A stretch of 64,000 nucleotides of DNA from the NCBI GenBank assembly GCA_025529335.1, contig JAMYHX010000041.1, positions 62,001-126,000 of the forward strand. Direction: 5' to 3'. The first letter of the stretch is position 1. Every line of letters begins with the position of its first letter. The position numbers were made by a program, and so were the translations under genes. Of the stretch, positions 24,601-35,994 are shown one piece after another. The notes beneath the pieces were generated by a model. It made no database searches, was not told where the DNA came from, and saw nothing but the letters and a program-made list of their open reading frames with translations. This stretch comes from Rhizopus sp. PT2906 (taxonomy: Eukaryota > Mucoromycota > Mucoromycetes > Mucorales > Rhizopodaceae).

Positions 24601-25864
24601 AGACGACTGCTTTGAACGTATTGACTGATATCATGACAGATTATATTACAAACATTGGTCGAACACTGCGTAACTATTGGGATGACTATGGACATAAAAT
24701 GAGCGGAAACGTAAGTACATGACTTCAAACTATACATGAAACAGATATTAAGACAGCCTATAGAATATGCTGCTGCATACACTATATGAGAATGGCATTA
24801 CAGACTTGAGCGAATTGGAAACGTATTGCCAGGATGAGGTTGAAAGGAATATATATAGATTAGAAGATATTCATACCAAGTTACAAACGTCTTATCAAGA
24901 TATTTTAGCTGTAGGTTTATTTTATTGTCGTTATTGTAGAAAAGATACTTATTGTGTTGGTAGAACCCAGACGGAGGAACACCAGAGAATGAAGAAAGCA
25001 TACTCAATGATGAAGAGACCTATATTACGTAAGATTTGACCCTCTCTCTTTCTCCTGCTTATACTAAACTGTCATGTAGTGGCCTATTTGGAGAGGATAT
25101 TGGTGAAGATTATTTTGGATTTAAAGATATGGGCCTGGATAAAGAGTACAATCTAGACACATTAAATGTAAGTCTCCATTAAAGAGTTACATCTGTTACA
25201 CTCGCTTATTTTACCCTTCTAGGTCCCCGCCAGTTTATGGTTTGGTAAAAATAAAGAAAAACTGAATGTCGTTAAGCAGTAAGTTTAGTAACATTATAAC
25301 ACATTGTCATTAAACAATACGTTCCTATGATGTAGTACTGCCAAAGAGCAAAAGATCAAATACCACCCACCTCCAAGCTTCCAGCCAGTGACATCGGAAA
25401 AGCCTATTATTGGCTTACTTCAACCCTATTTTTCAAAACGACTTGCGGATTCTACAGGTTCTGTGATAGAAGATGAATTCTTGCCCAATCGCAATAAGTC
25501 AAAGCCCAGATACCCTCCCACAACAAAAAATGTACCCGGTCGAAAGAAAATACCTAAAGAGGCGGCAGCTGGTGGGGTTGGTGGAAAAGGCGATATTAGA
25601 AAATACAAAAAAAAGCGACCAGTAGAAGAGATTAATGCAGAAAAAGCGGAAAAAGCAGAAAAGAAGAGACTTAGGATGGAAGAAAGAGCACAGAGAATAG
25701 CTGAAAAGGAACAGAGACGAAAGATGAAAGAAGAATTAAAAGAACAGGAGAAACTAGCTAGGATGGAAGCAAAAGAGAAAAAAAAAGCATTAACCAAGAA
25801 ATCGAAGCAACCAGCAACCAGTTCAAAATCACCTATGCAGGCAGATGAAGAAGATGATGAATAA
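21627..25864 (+). CDS. SPT7: SAGA subunit Spt7 (bromodomain plus histone fold)
   Basis: Fourteen exons: 21627-22230, 22285-22424, 22498-22563, 22632-22670, 22735-22975, 23032-23162, 23219-23389, 23448-24353, 24417-24710, 24764-24910, 24964-25028, 25080-25167, 25223-25278, 25336-25864. Phases close, giving about 1158 aa. The bromodomain is at about residues 285-410 ([29 protein letters not shown], acetyl-lysine-binding Asn in [10 protein letters not shown]). A histone fold follows at about 745-815 ([34 protein letters not shown]). The region [20 protein letters not shown] is typical of Spt7 C-termini. A lysine- and glutamate-rich coiled tail ends the protein. Spt7 is the scaffold of the SAGA histone acetyltransferase complex and pairs with Spt20/Ada1-type histone folds in the nucleus. 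Confidence 0.93.
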
Positions 25865-26121
25865 ACATAAAAAAGCGTTTGGAAAGTTGTGTCTAATGAA
25901 GGTCGATGTTGTTATACTCTTCACAAGACTGAGTATCTTGAGCTATAAAATTAAATAAAACTATATGCATCTACAAACTTTGGATGATAATAACAATAAC
26001 AATAGATCACTCTCATTTGAAGAAATTGAGCCTTGGCTGCAAGAGTCGGATCACAAAAAAAAGAAGCTCTACAGTGTAGAGTCACACACAAACCTTTTTT
26101 TTTTTTTTCTTTCTCTGCAAC

Positions 26122-27344
26122 ATGTTGGAAAATTTACCCTTGCCAACGACTTCTGGAAGAAAGGGAATAAAAAAGTATTCAATCACCAAAGTGGGGACAA
26201 TCAGCAGTGTCTCTGCTTTGTACATATTGATATCAACTTCCGCTGTATTTCTTAACAAGCTATTGTTCACCACTTCTGAATACAAGTTCCCATACCCCTT
26301 TTTTACTGTATTATTTCAACTATGTGTGACATTTATATTCATGATCTTGTGGAGTAGTTGTCGTCCAGTGTAAAATTACTTGCAGAAGGAATTGGAAAAA
26401 GAAACTTGGACTTATATGTTATATATCTCTAGACGTTCGATGCACATTCCTCGATTCAGTTGGGATTCTTCAGTAGCTATTCGAGTAGCTCCTCTGTCTA
26501 TAGTTTATATGTGTGTCATCATATTTAACCCTCTCTTCTTACGGCACGTTGAAACAACCGCCTACCATTTCTCTCATTCACTATCAATCGCTTTTTCATT
26601 GATCTTTTCCTTTTATATGCTTCAAGTAGAGCCTTCACAAAACCTCATTTCAGCCTGTATCATCGTCATGTTTGGTTTCTGTATTGGATCGATGGGACAA
26701 CTCAATTTTTCATTAGCTGGTGTATTCTATGCATTGGCTTGGCCAGCTGTTGTTGCAATATATGGAATCTATGTCAAAAAGACAGTGGCTGCATTAAGGA
26801 ATGATGTATGGTTACTGATTCAATACAATACAGCCATGTCCATAGTCACATTGATTCCTCTTGTCTTGTTGTCAGGTGAACTGAAGGAAGTCTTGACTAA
26901 TGTTTGGTTTTTGGATGAGTTTGGTTTCTGGTTACAGATGGTAAGTGTATCTGTGTATTGTTTGTTATTGATCAAAAGTTCATTCATGGTTTATATATAC
27001 ATATAGGTCATCACATCATTTACTGGATTTGCAGTCAACGTAGCCATGATCTACTTGCTTATACATACAACACCACTAACACTTGCTGTTGCTAGTGCTA
27101 ATAAGGTATAATAACAAGGAATGTATTACAAATAGAGTGCTTATCTTTATAATAATAGTCTATTGTTCAAGCATTTATAGCCACAATTGTATTTGGTAAC
27201 TCAATGTCATTACTGGTAATTATTGTACATATAAACAAAGACAAGCAAACTAATAACAATGTATAGAATGCAGCGGGTATGCTTACCGCATTGGGAGGGA
27301 CCTTGTTTTACATTTATACTAAATATAGTGAACTCTATTTGTAA
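26122..27344 (+). CDS. Nucleotide-sugar transporter, SLC35C/GDP-fucose-transporter-like
   Basis: Main exons: 26122-26940, 27007-27105, 27159-27215, 27267-27344. The first carries an in-frame TAA at 26371-26373. A 48-nt GT-AG intron at 26354-26401 would remove it in frame, giving about 334 aa. Otherwise the gene is interrupted. About ten TM segments are seen. Conserved blocks are SALYILISTSAVFLNKLLF, FPYPFFTVLFQLCVTFIF, RVAPLSIVYMCVIIFNPLF, VETTAYHFSHSLSIAFSLIF, GQLNFSLAGVFYALAWPAVV, VNVAMIYLLIHTTPLTLAVA and LLNAAGMLTALGGTLFYIYT. The family exchanges nucleotide sugars for NMP across Golgi membranes; GDP-sugar specificity is suggested by resemblance to SLC35C1 but not proven. Confidence 0.82.
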
Positions 27345-27685
27345 CATTAAAAAGATATAAATTTATAGATAGACAAGAAATAATCTGTATGTATCTGTCT
27401 TTATTTGAGGCATAAAAAAAAGAAAGGGGGAACTAAAGGATCCTTTTGTTGCTGTTATTGTTGGGAAAAATAAAAAAAAAAAATAGACGCCTCCTTAGGA
27501 GGAAAACCTTAGATTCATTATAAAAAAATAAATAGATTAAAAACGATATTAGAGTCATAAGCCAAAAGGCCTGTTATTTCCATATATTTGATCCATAGTA
27601 TTTATAAGATTGCTATTATTCCCCTCAAGAGCATCCTGCATTCATCGATATATAATGTTTATATTGAAAATGATGGTGATGTATT
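27345..27685. other. Convergent 3' region, no gene seen
   Basis: About 340 bases between the stops of the sugar transporter and the velvet gene, rich in A runs. It contains the near-palindrome CGCCTCCTTAGGAGG at 27487-27501, whose role is unknown. Confidence 0.45.
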
Positions 27686-29232
27686 TCAGTTGTCTTCCTC
27701 TGGATAAGACTGTGAATGCAATGAATATATTGCTGTTGATAGTATCTGCTGATGATGTTTAATGGGTTGTGGACAGGTTGTAGTGTCCTGAGCACCACTT
27801 GTAGAAAAGAATCCATAGGCATATGAGGCAGTAGGGAGTGGTGGAGGCAAAATGCGTTGATGGAGTAGATTATTCTTATAGGATGCAGTAGATGATGAAG
27901 TACTGGAGATAGATGCTCTATTTACGGATCTTTCTGAATTGGTAATGAGAAGGTTTTGCATAGACATAACGTTTGTACATTTTTGTTCACTGGATGATGT
28001 GCCAGAATAACCTTCTTGAGGTGAGAGAATGTTGGATGACTGATAGGTGCGTCTGAGCTTAGTATTCTTGTGTGTATCATTTGATTCAAGATTCTGCCCG
28101 ACGTTTTGGTTCTGTTGTATCTCACGCCGACGTTTCCTAAAATAAATTGACTTAGTTTGTTTTCTCTGAATAAACTTTTAGCTTTGTCATGCTGGCCCTT
28201 ACATGGGCGAAGCGCACGCTGCCCTTGCTTCTTTTCTAATCCGTAGACGAACCCCTTGTTCCGAAAATAGGCGTGTGAGCTCAGTAGATCCTACATTAAA
28301 AACGCTAAAACCAACTTATTTAAGGTCTTCTTTATCAGTTCATACCTGACATTCCTGGAAAGCCTATTAAGGGGTAAATTAGACATACTCCAAAAAATTG
28401 AATCCACTTACATTTTGGAGAATAGACTTGGAACTTATCTGATATCACGTAGCAGATCCTTTCAGCTTCTGACCTAAACTTTTGATTAATAATTATTATG
28501 TCATTTTTTTTTTGAAAGCATAAAGTACCCCTTGATTTGGAATAGTGTGAATTTAAGTCTGAATACACCTTCTATTCTAATGCTGATATCTGAAAATACA
28601 AAAAATGCACCCTCTGAAAAATATAAAACAGATGAATACATACATGACGATTGAACAATTGTTTTTATATCTGAATAGCTTACCTCTATTGTCTGTATCT
28701 CGTAACTTGTGTAATGACTGAGCTATGGATCCGGCAGTAGTTTGATGCCCGTTTACGATGTGAATGTCACTATAATTCTCTGAATCAATCAAGGTAGCAA
28801 TTACAAAGAAGTTTGAGCTAATCCAGTAGTTGCTAAATGCCATAGAAAAAAATAAGATACGATCAATCAATACATAATTTCATTCATATACGTCAAATCA
28901 CTCGATTGTTACTTAAAGTTAATCGAGCCAGTCTGATGCAACTGAACTATAGGTGGTGGATCTAACGGACGACGATCGACTATATAGTAATTGGTATGAG
29001 ATATATTATATGTATATAGAAACGAACTGACCTTTATCTTTGAAACTGCAAAGTCTCGCCTTTTTAGGCTGCTGTCTTACCGTTAGTGTGTACCTGAAAA
29101 TCAAGTTAGAACTAAATAAGCAAATGATATATATGAATATACTAACTCTGTTTGAGGTTTTGATGAAGTATGGAAGAAAGGCACATTAAGTTGGCGGTTT
29201 TGTTGAAGATGGTTGATTCGCATAATATTCAT
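27686..29232 (-). CDS. Velvet-domain transcription regulator (VosA/VelB family)
   Basis: Nine exons: 29232-29147, 29093-29032, 28979-28913, 28832-28684, 28613-28529, 28473-28412, 28363-28346, 28290-28203, 28136-27686; one exon is just 18 nt. The product is 355 aa. The velvet domain (about residues 25-208) reads YTLTVRQQPKKARLCSFKDK, RRPLDPPPIVQL, SSNFFVIATLIDSENYSDIH, HQTTAGSIAQSLHKLRDTDN, EGAFFVFSDISIRIEGVFRL, YVISDKFQVYSPKCFPGMSG and SEQGVRLRIRKEARA. It is followed by a basic KRRRE that may be a nuclear signal and a Ser/Thr/Gln-rich tail. Velvet proteins are fungal DNA-binding factors with an NF-kB-like fold that couple light, development and secondary metabolism. Lack of the long loop insertion of VelB points towards VosA/VelC, but paralogue identity is uncertain. 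Confidence 0.92.
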
Positions 29233-31062
29233 CCTTTGACAGAATGATTATAAAGTTATATAAAGGGAATAAATGCTTGTTACCTTTATTGCATAAGATA
29301 ACTACAATCGAGAATAACAAATAAAAGAAAAGAACGAAAAGAGAAATAAGGAAGAGAAAAAGGAAGTTTAGCATAAACTGTAGACGATGTACTTTTATAA
29401 AGATCAGAAAGGAAACATCAAATAGGGTCCTATAAAAAGCAGGGCATCAGCGACGTTGATACATTGATTTTCTTAAAATGTAGGACTTACAGTATATATT
29501 GCTACATCACATGCCCTCTCCTACAGGTGTATCAGGGCCCCTTCTGCGTGACATCGCTCTAATATATTACAGTCCTCCTTTTAGTTTTTATGTTTTATCC
29601 CCTTTAGAATTTCTTAATTCTGATAGAATCTAAAGCTAAACAGGGTCAAGGTAGCTTTTGTATACATTGTTCAAAAATGACAGGCTGCCACTTACCGATC
29701 AATATATGTTACTATCATAAATGCAATGTGCTTTTCAACAGTGCATTCAATTAAAAAAATCTTTCCTTGAACTCTCTCCCTCCCTCCATCAAGCTTACAC
29801 GCATAAACATACACACACGCACGCGCGTCAGAAACACATTGATTAATCCACGTTTAATGACCCTGATCGAGCCATTCCGCTTTATTGAATATAAAAGGAG
29901 AGGTCATGAATTGTATAAACGCATGATTAGAGCCAATGTAGGAAATATAGTAAATATATCATTATAACGCACAATGCTTAATAATAATAAACTATGCATT
30001 TTTAATAGCATTTTAATATAAATTTAAGGAGAGCATTATGTGAAACTGAGCAGGGTGAGTCTAGGAATAAATATCCAAAAAAGGTAAAGGCAAATACACA
30101 GAACCTATGCAATCACTTCCGATCTATGCGCCTTTTTATTAACTATGCAGGGCCTTTGGCAACTTTTTTTTTTTTAGCTACACCACATTTCGAACTATAA
30201 GCCATACATCCCTTCTTAATCTGGCGATGTAAAGAAAATGGCATCAATCCTAAGCATATAATGAAAAAAAAAGCTATTATGTATTCTTTGTTAAATGCTT
30301 GACTCTACATGCAAAGTAGGCATATTTTCGTACAAGTGACACATATTACTTGTTTGATAAACAGCATTTATGATACAATCAGATCTAGCATCATTTTGAA
30401 AATATGATTGAAAAATAGCAATGTGTCGATCCTTTATTTAATATATTAAAGCTTCTTATTTAGGAGATGAATGACTGTATTGTAATGAATGACGTTCACA
30501 CTGTCTAAAAACACACGCCTACATTTGCCAAACAAGTAATGCCATTATGGCTCGTAAAGAAGACGGGGCAAGACGGGGTAAAATAAACATCTTTACTTTA
30601 TTCTTTTTGCCAATGCTTATGTCTACATGGGGTTCTACACGCTATCCCTTTTCATAAAGTTAATGCCACGTTGGCAGTTCAATCGGATAAGGTTTGTAAC
30701 CATGGTAACTTACACTCCTTACTTAGAACCATAGCTTTGTTTTTATGATCTTTTGTCTCTAGGTATGCGCGGAAATCCAAGGGGAAGAGCGTGCCATGTT
30801 AAGGTTCTTTACTGCTTCACAATTAGCTACATGTCTTTATTTTTAGCAGCCGCTTTCCCCCGTAACCATGCATTATTGACACCGCAATCTAACATTAGAA
30901 TCTGTATGGGTTGAAACGTAGATTGTCGGAGGCGGGGAACCTATTTTTTCCGGGACGGATTGATGACATAAAAGCCGCGCTTGGTGCAACAGGCTCTATT
31001 TTTGGGAGGGGGGTTTGGGACTATAAAAAGTACTTTAATTCTTTTTTATTCTTCTTTATATC
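29233..31062. other. Long divergent intergenic region, no firm gene
   Basis: About 1.8 kb between the velvet and MCR1 starts. A 36-codon ORF (29857-29967, MTLIEPFRFIEYKRRGHELY...) has no known match. Around 30616-30846 two stretches joined by a good GT-AG pair (30692-30762) read through as PFHKVNATLAVQSDK then VCAEIQGEERAMLRFF, a possible small-gene remnant. The MCR1 side (30930-31030) is G-rich with a TATAAA at about 31021. Confidence 0.4.
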
Positions 31063-32300
31063 ATGCGTCCTCTTGCTACTGCTGTTTCTGGTGCTTTCCG
31101 CGCAACTACTACTAGACCTGCTTTCTGCTTTACTTCCAAAGTAAATTCAGTACATGAGAAAATAACGTACTAACATTTTACAATCAGAGCGCATCATTTG
31201 GAAATGCTCGCCACTTTAGTACGCGTCCTGAGAAAAAGGGAGGCAGTAAGATCTTATTAGCAACCTTATTAGGTGCTGGTGCTGTCGCTGGCCTTACTTT
31301 TAACCAAAGCAAGACTACAGTCAAGCCTGCTGTTAAGGAAGCTGTTGCTGAAGTCAAAGAAAAGGTTCACTTCACCGCTCCTGACTTTACACCTTTGAAG
31401 GTAAGGGAATATTAGCCGTAATGAAACAGCACAAATAACTTCTCTCTTTTTATAGTTGGTTGAAGTCAAGCATGTCTCTCACAATACCAAATACTACCGC
31501 TTCGAGCTTCCCGAAGACCAAACTGCTGGTATTCCTGTTGCTTCCTGTGTTCTTGCTCGTTATCAAGCCGAAGGTGAAGAACCTGTTGTTCGTCCTTACA
31601 CGCCCATCTCTTCTGCTGATGTAATTAATTGTAAAAAAAAAATTGAAAAACATGCACTGAAAGCACACATCTAGACTGTAGGTTTCCTCGAGTTTGTCAT
31701 CAAAAAGTATGACACTGGCAAATTGACGCCCATCCTTGACAGCATGAAACCCGGAGACACACTCGAATTCAAGGGTCCCCTTCCCAAGTATAACTGGGAA
31801 AAGGATCAAAAGACCAATGTAGGTTTGATCGCTGGTGGTTCTGGTATCACTCCCATGGTCCAAATCATCCGTAGAGTGCTCGATGAAAAGCCCACGGATA
31901 AGAAGACAAAGATTACCTTGATCTTTGCCAACGTCAACGAGAACGATATCTTGTTGAAGGATGAACTCGACCAGATTGCCAAGGAACATCCTGATAAAGT
32001 CAAGGTCATTTACGCTCTTGACAATCCTCCCGAAGGCTGGGCCGGTCTCAAGGGTTATGTCACTGCTGATGCTATCAAGAAGTACATGCCTAAACCTGAA
32101 GACAAAGACAGTATTATCATGGTCTGTGGCCCACCTCCTATGGTTGCCTCTCTTGCTGGACCCAAGAAGGGTATGAAGCAAGGTGAGCTTGGCGGTATTT
32201 TGAAAGAGTAAGTGACATCATTTTTAAAACAGAAGCAAGTAACTAATACAACTAAATTTTTAGATTGGGTTACTCTCAAGAGAATGTCTTCAAGTTCTAA
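31063..32300 (+). CDS. MCR1: NADH-cytochrome b5 reductase, mitochondrial (Mcr1)
   Basis: Five exons: 31063-31140, 31188-31400, 31456-31620, 31675-32207, 32264-32300, giving 341 aa. The N-terminus is a basic, Ser/Thr-rich presequence (MRPLATAVSGAFRATTTRP), followed after HFSTRPEKKGG by a TM-like segment (ILLATLLGAGAVAGLTF), the bipartite signal of Mcr1. The FAD domain has VVRPYTPISSAD (RxYTxxS) and GFLEFVIKKYDTGK. The NADH domain has GLIAGGSGITPM, LIFANVNENDILL and MVCGPPPMVASL. The enzyme passes electrons from NADH to cytochrome b5 for sterol and fatty-acid reactions and to D-erythroascorbyl radicals; the lactone oxidase at 37886-39455 acts in that antioxidant pathway. A TATAAA lies about 40 bases upstream of the start. 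Confidence 0.95.
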
Positions 32301-32433
32301 TCATAAAAAAACCCCTCAGTTTTTATATATTTGTGTAAAAGCAATAGAACAAAAAAAAAGTATATATATGTGTGTGTTTGTATATGTTTAAAATGATGGA
32401 ATGAAATCTTTTTATGATACAAGAAGTTGTTAT

Positions 32434-34836
32434 CTACGGGGTATGATTGTTTTTACTATTATCAAACTTGAGCATCCTACATTTTTGCATCTTCATGGCA
32501 AATTTTGGAGGCAGCTTTATCGTATTCATCTTGCGATTGATGTCCATTTCATTGGCTGTTGTTGAGTTATAGCCAATGTCCAAAGTAATCGTGATCAGAA
32601 TCTCACTGAGATGGCTGTAATCATTCTTGATGATTGAAACTACTTGATCTAACCGTACAAAGTAAAGGTCCTGTTTCAAGAATCGTTGCTTTTCAATTTC
32701 TTTAGTCTTGCTACTACAATCTAATGCTTTATCTTCATTAATAGACACATTAAAGCAAATCATAGGTGACAAGGGTGACCATAGCCTTTCCTTCTCTTTA
32801 TCTGATGCCTTTCTTCTGGACAGATGAGGATACTGTCGTAATAGTTGCTCTGTCGAAACTCCCAACAAGAGACCGACCTGTATGTCCGTCACATAAAAGC
32901 TACTGCTATGCTCCCCTTCAGTCTGCTGAATGGTATAAAGCGGTAAAAATTTGGACGCACAATGTATCGACGGATAATGTGTTTTGTTGTCATCGTATAG
33001 ACCCATCATTTCTTCTTCCTTTTTAATGACTTTTGTCCAATGATCAGGTGGCGGTGTAGGTATAAGGGGTTGATATCCATCAACGGGCATTTCGGTTTTT
33101 ACAATCTGTAAATTCTTTAGGCTCTTCTTTGGAAGATGTTGTCCAGAAAGTTGTCTTGCATGAGCCTTGGCATCCTTTACGCTAATCTCTGTCTTTAGTT
33201 CAAAAGATGTAGGAGATACGGGAGATTCGGGCTGTTTGCAAGCCATGTTGGCAGCAAGAACGAGTCGACGTCTTTTTGGTTTAGTTGGTTTATGCTGTCT
33301 CAGTATGTCTGCGATCGAGTCATCTCTTTCAATAGCAATATCAAGTGGAGTTTGTCCCTTTGAATTGGCAATTGTCACATCCGCTCCATATTCCAATAGT
33401 AATTGAACGACTTCGGTGTGTCCATTTTCAGCTGCATCGTGTAATGGTGTATCCAAATCTGCTCCTCTAGAGTTCACATCTGCATTGTATTCTAACAATA
33501 ATCGAACAATGTCTGTCTTGCCTCTGAGGGCAGCTTCATGCAATGGCGTATAACCCGCATTATCCCGTTCACATGAGTTCGCTCCTGCTTTTAATAATTG
33601 TTCAACTGCTTCAACATATCCACGCATGGCAAACTTGTGTAGTTGAGTATAACCCAGGTTATCCTTCTTATCCAACTTGACAAGATCAACCATCGGCTTT
33701 TTCTTTGGGGTGTCATCATCTACTGAGCATTCTCTTGATGCTTGCTTCGATGTCATTTTTCTCTTTTTTGAAGGAAAAGTAGGAGGAGGAGTCGTAGTAG
33801 TAGTAGTAGTTGAGCTTTTATCCTTTTTGGTCTTTTTTAACTGTTGACTCTTTTCTGCTTTTTCAAACGACTTCATAATTGCTTGGATTTTTCGTTCTTC
33901 GCGAGACAGGACAGTGTCTTCCTTTATTCTTTTATGCTTTGTGTTGGATACAAATGTGATTTCATCAATAGCCTCTGTAGTTGCTCTCAGTCGATTTTCT
34001 TGATCAATATGTGCAGTGATGATTTGTCGAATGACTACAGAATCAGAGACTTGATAGGCTGTGAGGTTATTTTCATCTTGAATATGAACATCAGCACCTG
34101 AGTTAATTAAATACTGTACAATAGCTTGATGTGAATGTTGGGATGCTAAATGTAGCGCAGTCGAATGATGATGATCCACGCTGTTTATATCAGCACCATT
34201 TTTTATCAGTAAATCAACCAGTGATAGATGTCCATGTCGAGCTGCGCAATGTAATGGAGTGGATTGAGAAGAATCTCGAGCGTTGACGTTAGCACCTATA
34301 CTGAGTAATTCTTTTACTTTTTCAAAAGAACCATCTGTGCAAGCACGATGTAATATCGTTTGTCCTTGATCATCAATAGAGACTATTTCATCCACTTCTT
34401 TCATCTTTGCTTTCAAAATACGAATACAGTCTTCATCTTCACATACATCTAATGGTGTTTGCTTTTCAGAGTTTAGAGCATATACATTTGCACCCGAATC
34501 GACTAGTAGCTGAACACAGTCCACAAAGCCATAGCTGCAAGCATCATGCAGTGGTGTGTCATCCTCAAACCCTCGAGCGTTGACGATAGCACCTTGTTCT
34601 ATTAGATACTTTGCAGCATCATATTGACCTTTGATAGCTGCTTCATGAAGTGGAGTCCATCCTGCATGGTCTTTATGGTTTACATTAGCACCTCTTTCTA
34701 CTAATTCTTTTACTTTATCTAAGCTTCCAGAAGAGGTATAGTAAAATATTTTTGTTCTTCCTGCTTTATCGATCTTGTTTGGGTCTTGAAAGGTGCTTCT
34801 TCCTTTTTTATTGGTCTTGTCCATAATGTTGGTCAT
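32434..34836 (-). CDS. Ankyrin-repeat protein resembling Hos4 of the Set3 histone-deacetylase complex
   Basis: One uninterrupted 800-residue frame from an ATG at 34836. Two ankyrin arrays are seen: about residues 30-285 (GWTPLHEAAIKGQYDAAKYL, DTPLHDACSYGFVDCVQLL, STPLHCAARHGHLSLVDLLI) and about 390-520 (GYTQLHKFAMRGYVEAVEQL, GYTPLHEAALRGKTDIVRLL, DTPLHDAAENGHTEVVQLL). A basic, Thr-rich linker (DKSSTTTTTTTPPPTFPSKK) lies between. The C-terminal 270 residues are non-repetitive and contain VKTEMPVDGYQPLIPTPPPD and LYFVRLDQVVSIIKND. The second array plus this tail resembles fungal Hos4, a subunit of the Set3 histone-deacetylase complex; the assignment rests on layout. It converges with MCR1, with 133 bases between the stops. 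Confidence 0.75.
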   Translation of the reverse strand: MTNIMDKTNKKGRSTFQDPNKIDKAGRTKIFYYTSSGSLDKVKELVERGANVNHKDHAGWTPLHEAAIKGQYDAAKYLIEQGAIVNARGFEDDTPLHDACSYGFVDCVQLLVDSGANVYALNSEKQTPLDVCEDEDCIRILKAKMKEVDEIVSIDDQGQTILHRACTDGSFEKVKELLSIGANVNARDSSQSTPLHCAARHGHLSLVDLLIKNGADINSVDHHHSTALHLASQHSHQAIVQYLINSGADVHIQDENNLTAYQVSDSVVIRQIITAHIDQENRLRATTEAIDEITFVSNTKHKRIKEDTVLSREERKIQAIMKSFEKAEKSQQLKKTKKDKSSTTTTTTTPPPTFPSKKRKMTSKQASRECSVDDDTPKKKPMVDLVKLDKKDNLGYTQLHKFAMRGYVEAVEQLLKAGANSCERDNAGYTPLHEAALRGKTDIVRLLLEYNADVNSRGADLDTPLHDAAENGHTEVVQLLLEYGADVTIANSKGQTPLDIAIERDDSIADILRQHKPTKPKRRRLVLAANMACKQPESPVSPTSFELKTEISVKDAKAHARQLSGQHLPKKSLKNLQIVKTEMPVDGYQPLIPTPPPDHWTKVIKKEEEMMGLYDDNKTHYPSIHCASKFLPLYTIQQTEGEHSSSFYVTDIQVGLLLGVSTEQLLRQYPHLSRRKASDKEKERLWSPLSPMICFNVSINEDKALDCSSKTKEIEKQRFLKQDLYFVRLDQVVSIIKNDYSHLSEILITITLDIGYNSTTANEMDINRKMNTIKLPPKFAMKMQKCRMLKFDNSKNNHTP

Positions 34837-35295
34837 TAAAATGTATAGTATAGTTTGAGGTATATATATAAATGTGTTTATGTATAATTGAAGCTTTTTT
34901 GGTAAATGGAAAGGGAATCTCTATACAAAAGCATCAGTTTATATTCTAAAGTGCAAGTAACTTATTCACCTTTTAATTAAAAGAAAGACCTTTTTGTATA
35001 TATAAAAAATTTTTTTTGGAGTTAAAAAAAGGGGGGAGGGAAAGAAAGAAGAATAATAATAATAATAAGAAAAAAGCTTATTTAAAAATGGTTTCATAAA
35101 AATCAATGCGACTGGTTTGCCCGGCCGAAATTATTACATCATCCTTTTTTTTTTTCCAAATTTCTGCATTGGCCTCATATGCGGTTTTTTAAAGTGACTG
35201 TTAGCTCAAAAGGGAGAAAAAAAAAATCAGATATACACCCCAGCTATACAGTAACCCAAATTGTTGTTGCCCCTATTTCTTTTTTCTTAATAACC
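34837..35295. other. Divergent promoter region
   Basis: About 460 bases shared by the ankyrin gene and the uL6m gene. It contains TATATATATA near 34862, a (TAA)n run near 35055 and a T-rich stretch before the uL6m start. The upstream in-frame ATG at 35179 is not used here because the product from 35296 begins with a clean presequence. Confidence 0.5.
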
Positions 35296-35994
35296 ATGTC
35301 CAGGCTGACCATTGCAACAAAGTCACTATGTCAAGTAGTAACAACTCAGTCTAGACGACTTATTCATACTTCTGTACCAACCTTGTCTCATATTGGACGT
35401 AAACCAATCACATACTCTCAAGAGATCAAGATTGAACATGACTTGACACCTATCCTTGAACCTCGCATTCCCTCTGAATTAAATAATACAACACTCACAA
35501 TCACCGGACCACTTGGAAAGCAACAGTTGCCAATAAAGCCTTTTGTTAAGCTTAACTTTGAACCAGCGCCCAAAGATGATCCTAATGCCGAAAACACACT
35601 TCAAGTGACAATTGAAGATGAAAAAGAAAAGAAACAAAAGGCAATGTGGGGAACAACTCGTGCATTGATTAATAATGCAATCGTGGGTGTATCAGACGGA
35701 TATAAAGTTCATTTACGTCTCGTCGGTGTTGGTTACAGAGGTGCACTCGAGAACAACAATAGAACCTTATCCCTAAAGCTTGGTTACTCTCATCCTATCC
35801 TCATGGACTTGCCAGAGGGTGTTTCATGCACAGTACCTCAACCCAATCGTATTATACTGCAAGGTATCAACTTACAGCATGTGACTGAATTTGCTGCAAA
35901 GATTCAACGCTGGAGAAAGCCTGAACCTTATAATCAAAAGGGTATCTTTATTAACGATGAGACAATCAAGAAGAAGGAAGGAAAGAAGAAATAA
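35296..35994 (+). CDS. MRPL6: Mitochondrial ribosomal protein uL6m
   Basis: Single exon of 232 aa. I start at ATG 35296, which gives a typical presequence (MSRLTIATKSLCQVVTTQSR, then RLIHTSVPTLSHIGRKPI). The frame is open further upstream to 35179, but the extra residues come from T- and A-rich leader sequence. The two uL6 domains are present: LTITGPLGKQQLPIKPFVKL, then KAMWGTTRALINNAIVGVSD and GYKVHLRLVGVGYRGALENN. Then comes LSLKLGYSHPILMDLPEGVS and the RNA-binding signature FAAKIQRWRKPEPYNQKGIF, ending in a basic KKKEGKKK tail. uL6m is part of the large subunit of the mitoribosome near the sarcin-ricin loop. Confidence 0.96.
   Translation: MSRLTIATKSLCQVVTTQSRRLIHTSVPTLSHIGRKPITYSQEIKIEHDLTPILEPRIPSELNNTTLTITGPLGKQQLPIKPFVKLNFEPAPKDDPNAENTLQVTIEDEKEKKQKAMWGTTRALINNAIVGVSDGYKVHLRLVGVGYRGALENNNRTLSLKLGYSHPILMDLPEGVSCTVPQPNRIILQGINLQHVTEFAAKIQRWRKPEPYNQKGIFINDETIKKKEGKKK

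Noticed and set aside
26368..26385. 18-nt GT..AG stretch as a mini-intron
   Set aside because: Too short for the spliceosome; a 48-nt alternative at 26354-26401 fits intron sizes here.
31450..32181. 243-codon minus-strand ORF
   Set aside because: Antisense of MCR1, whose motifs and splice phases are clear.
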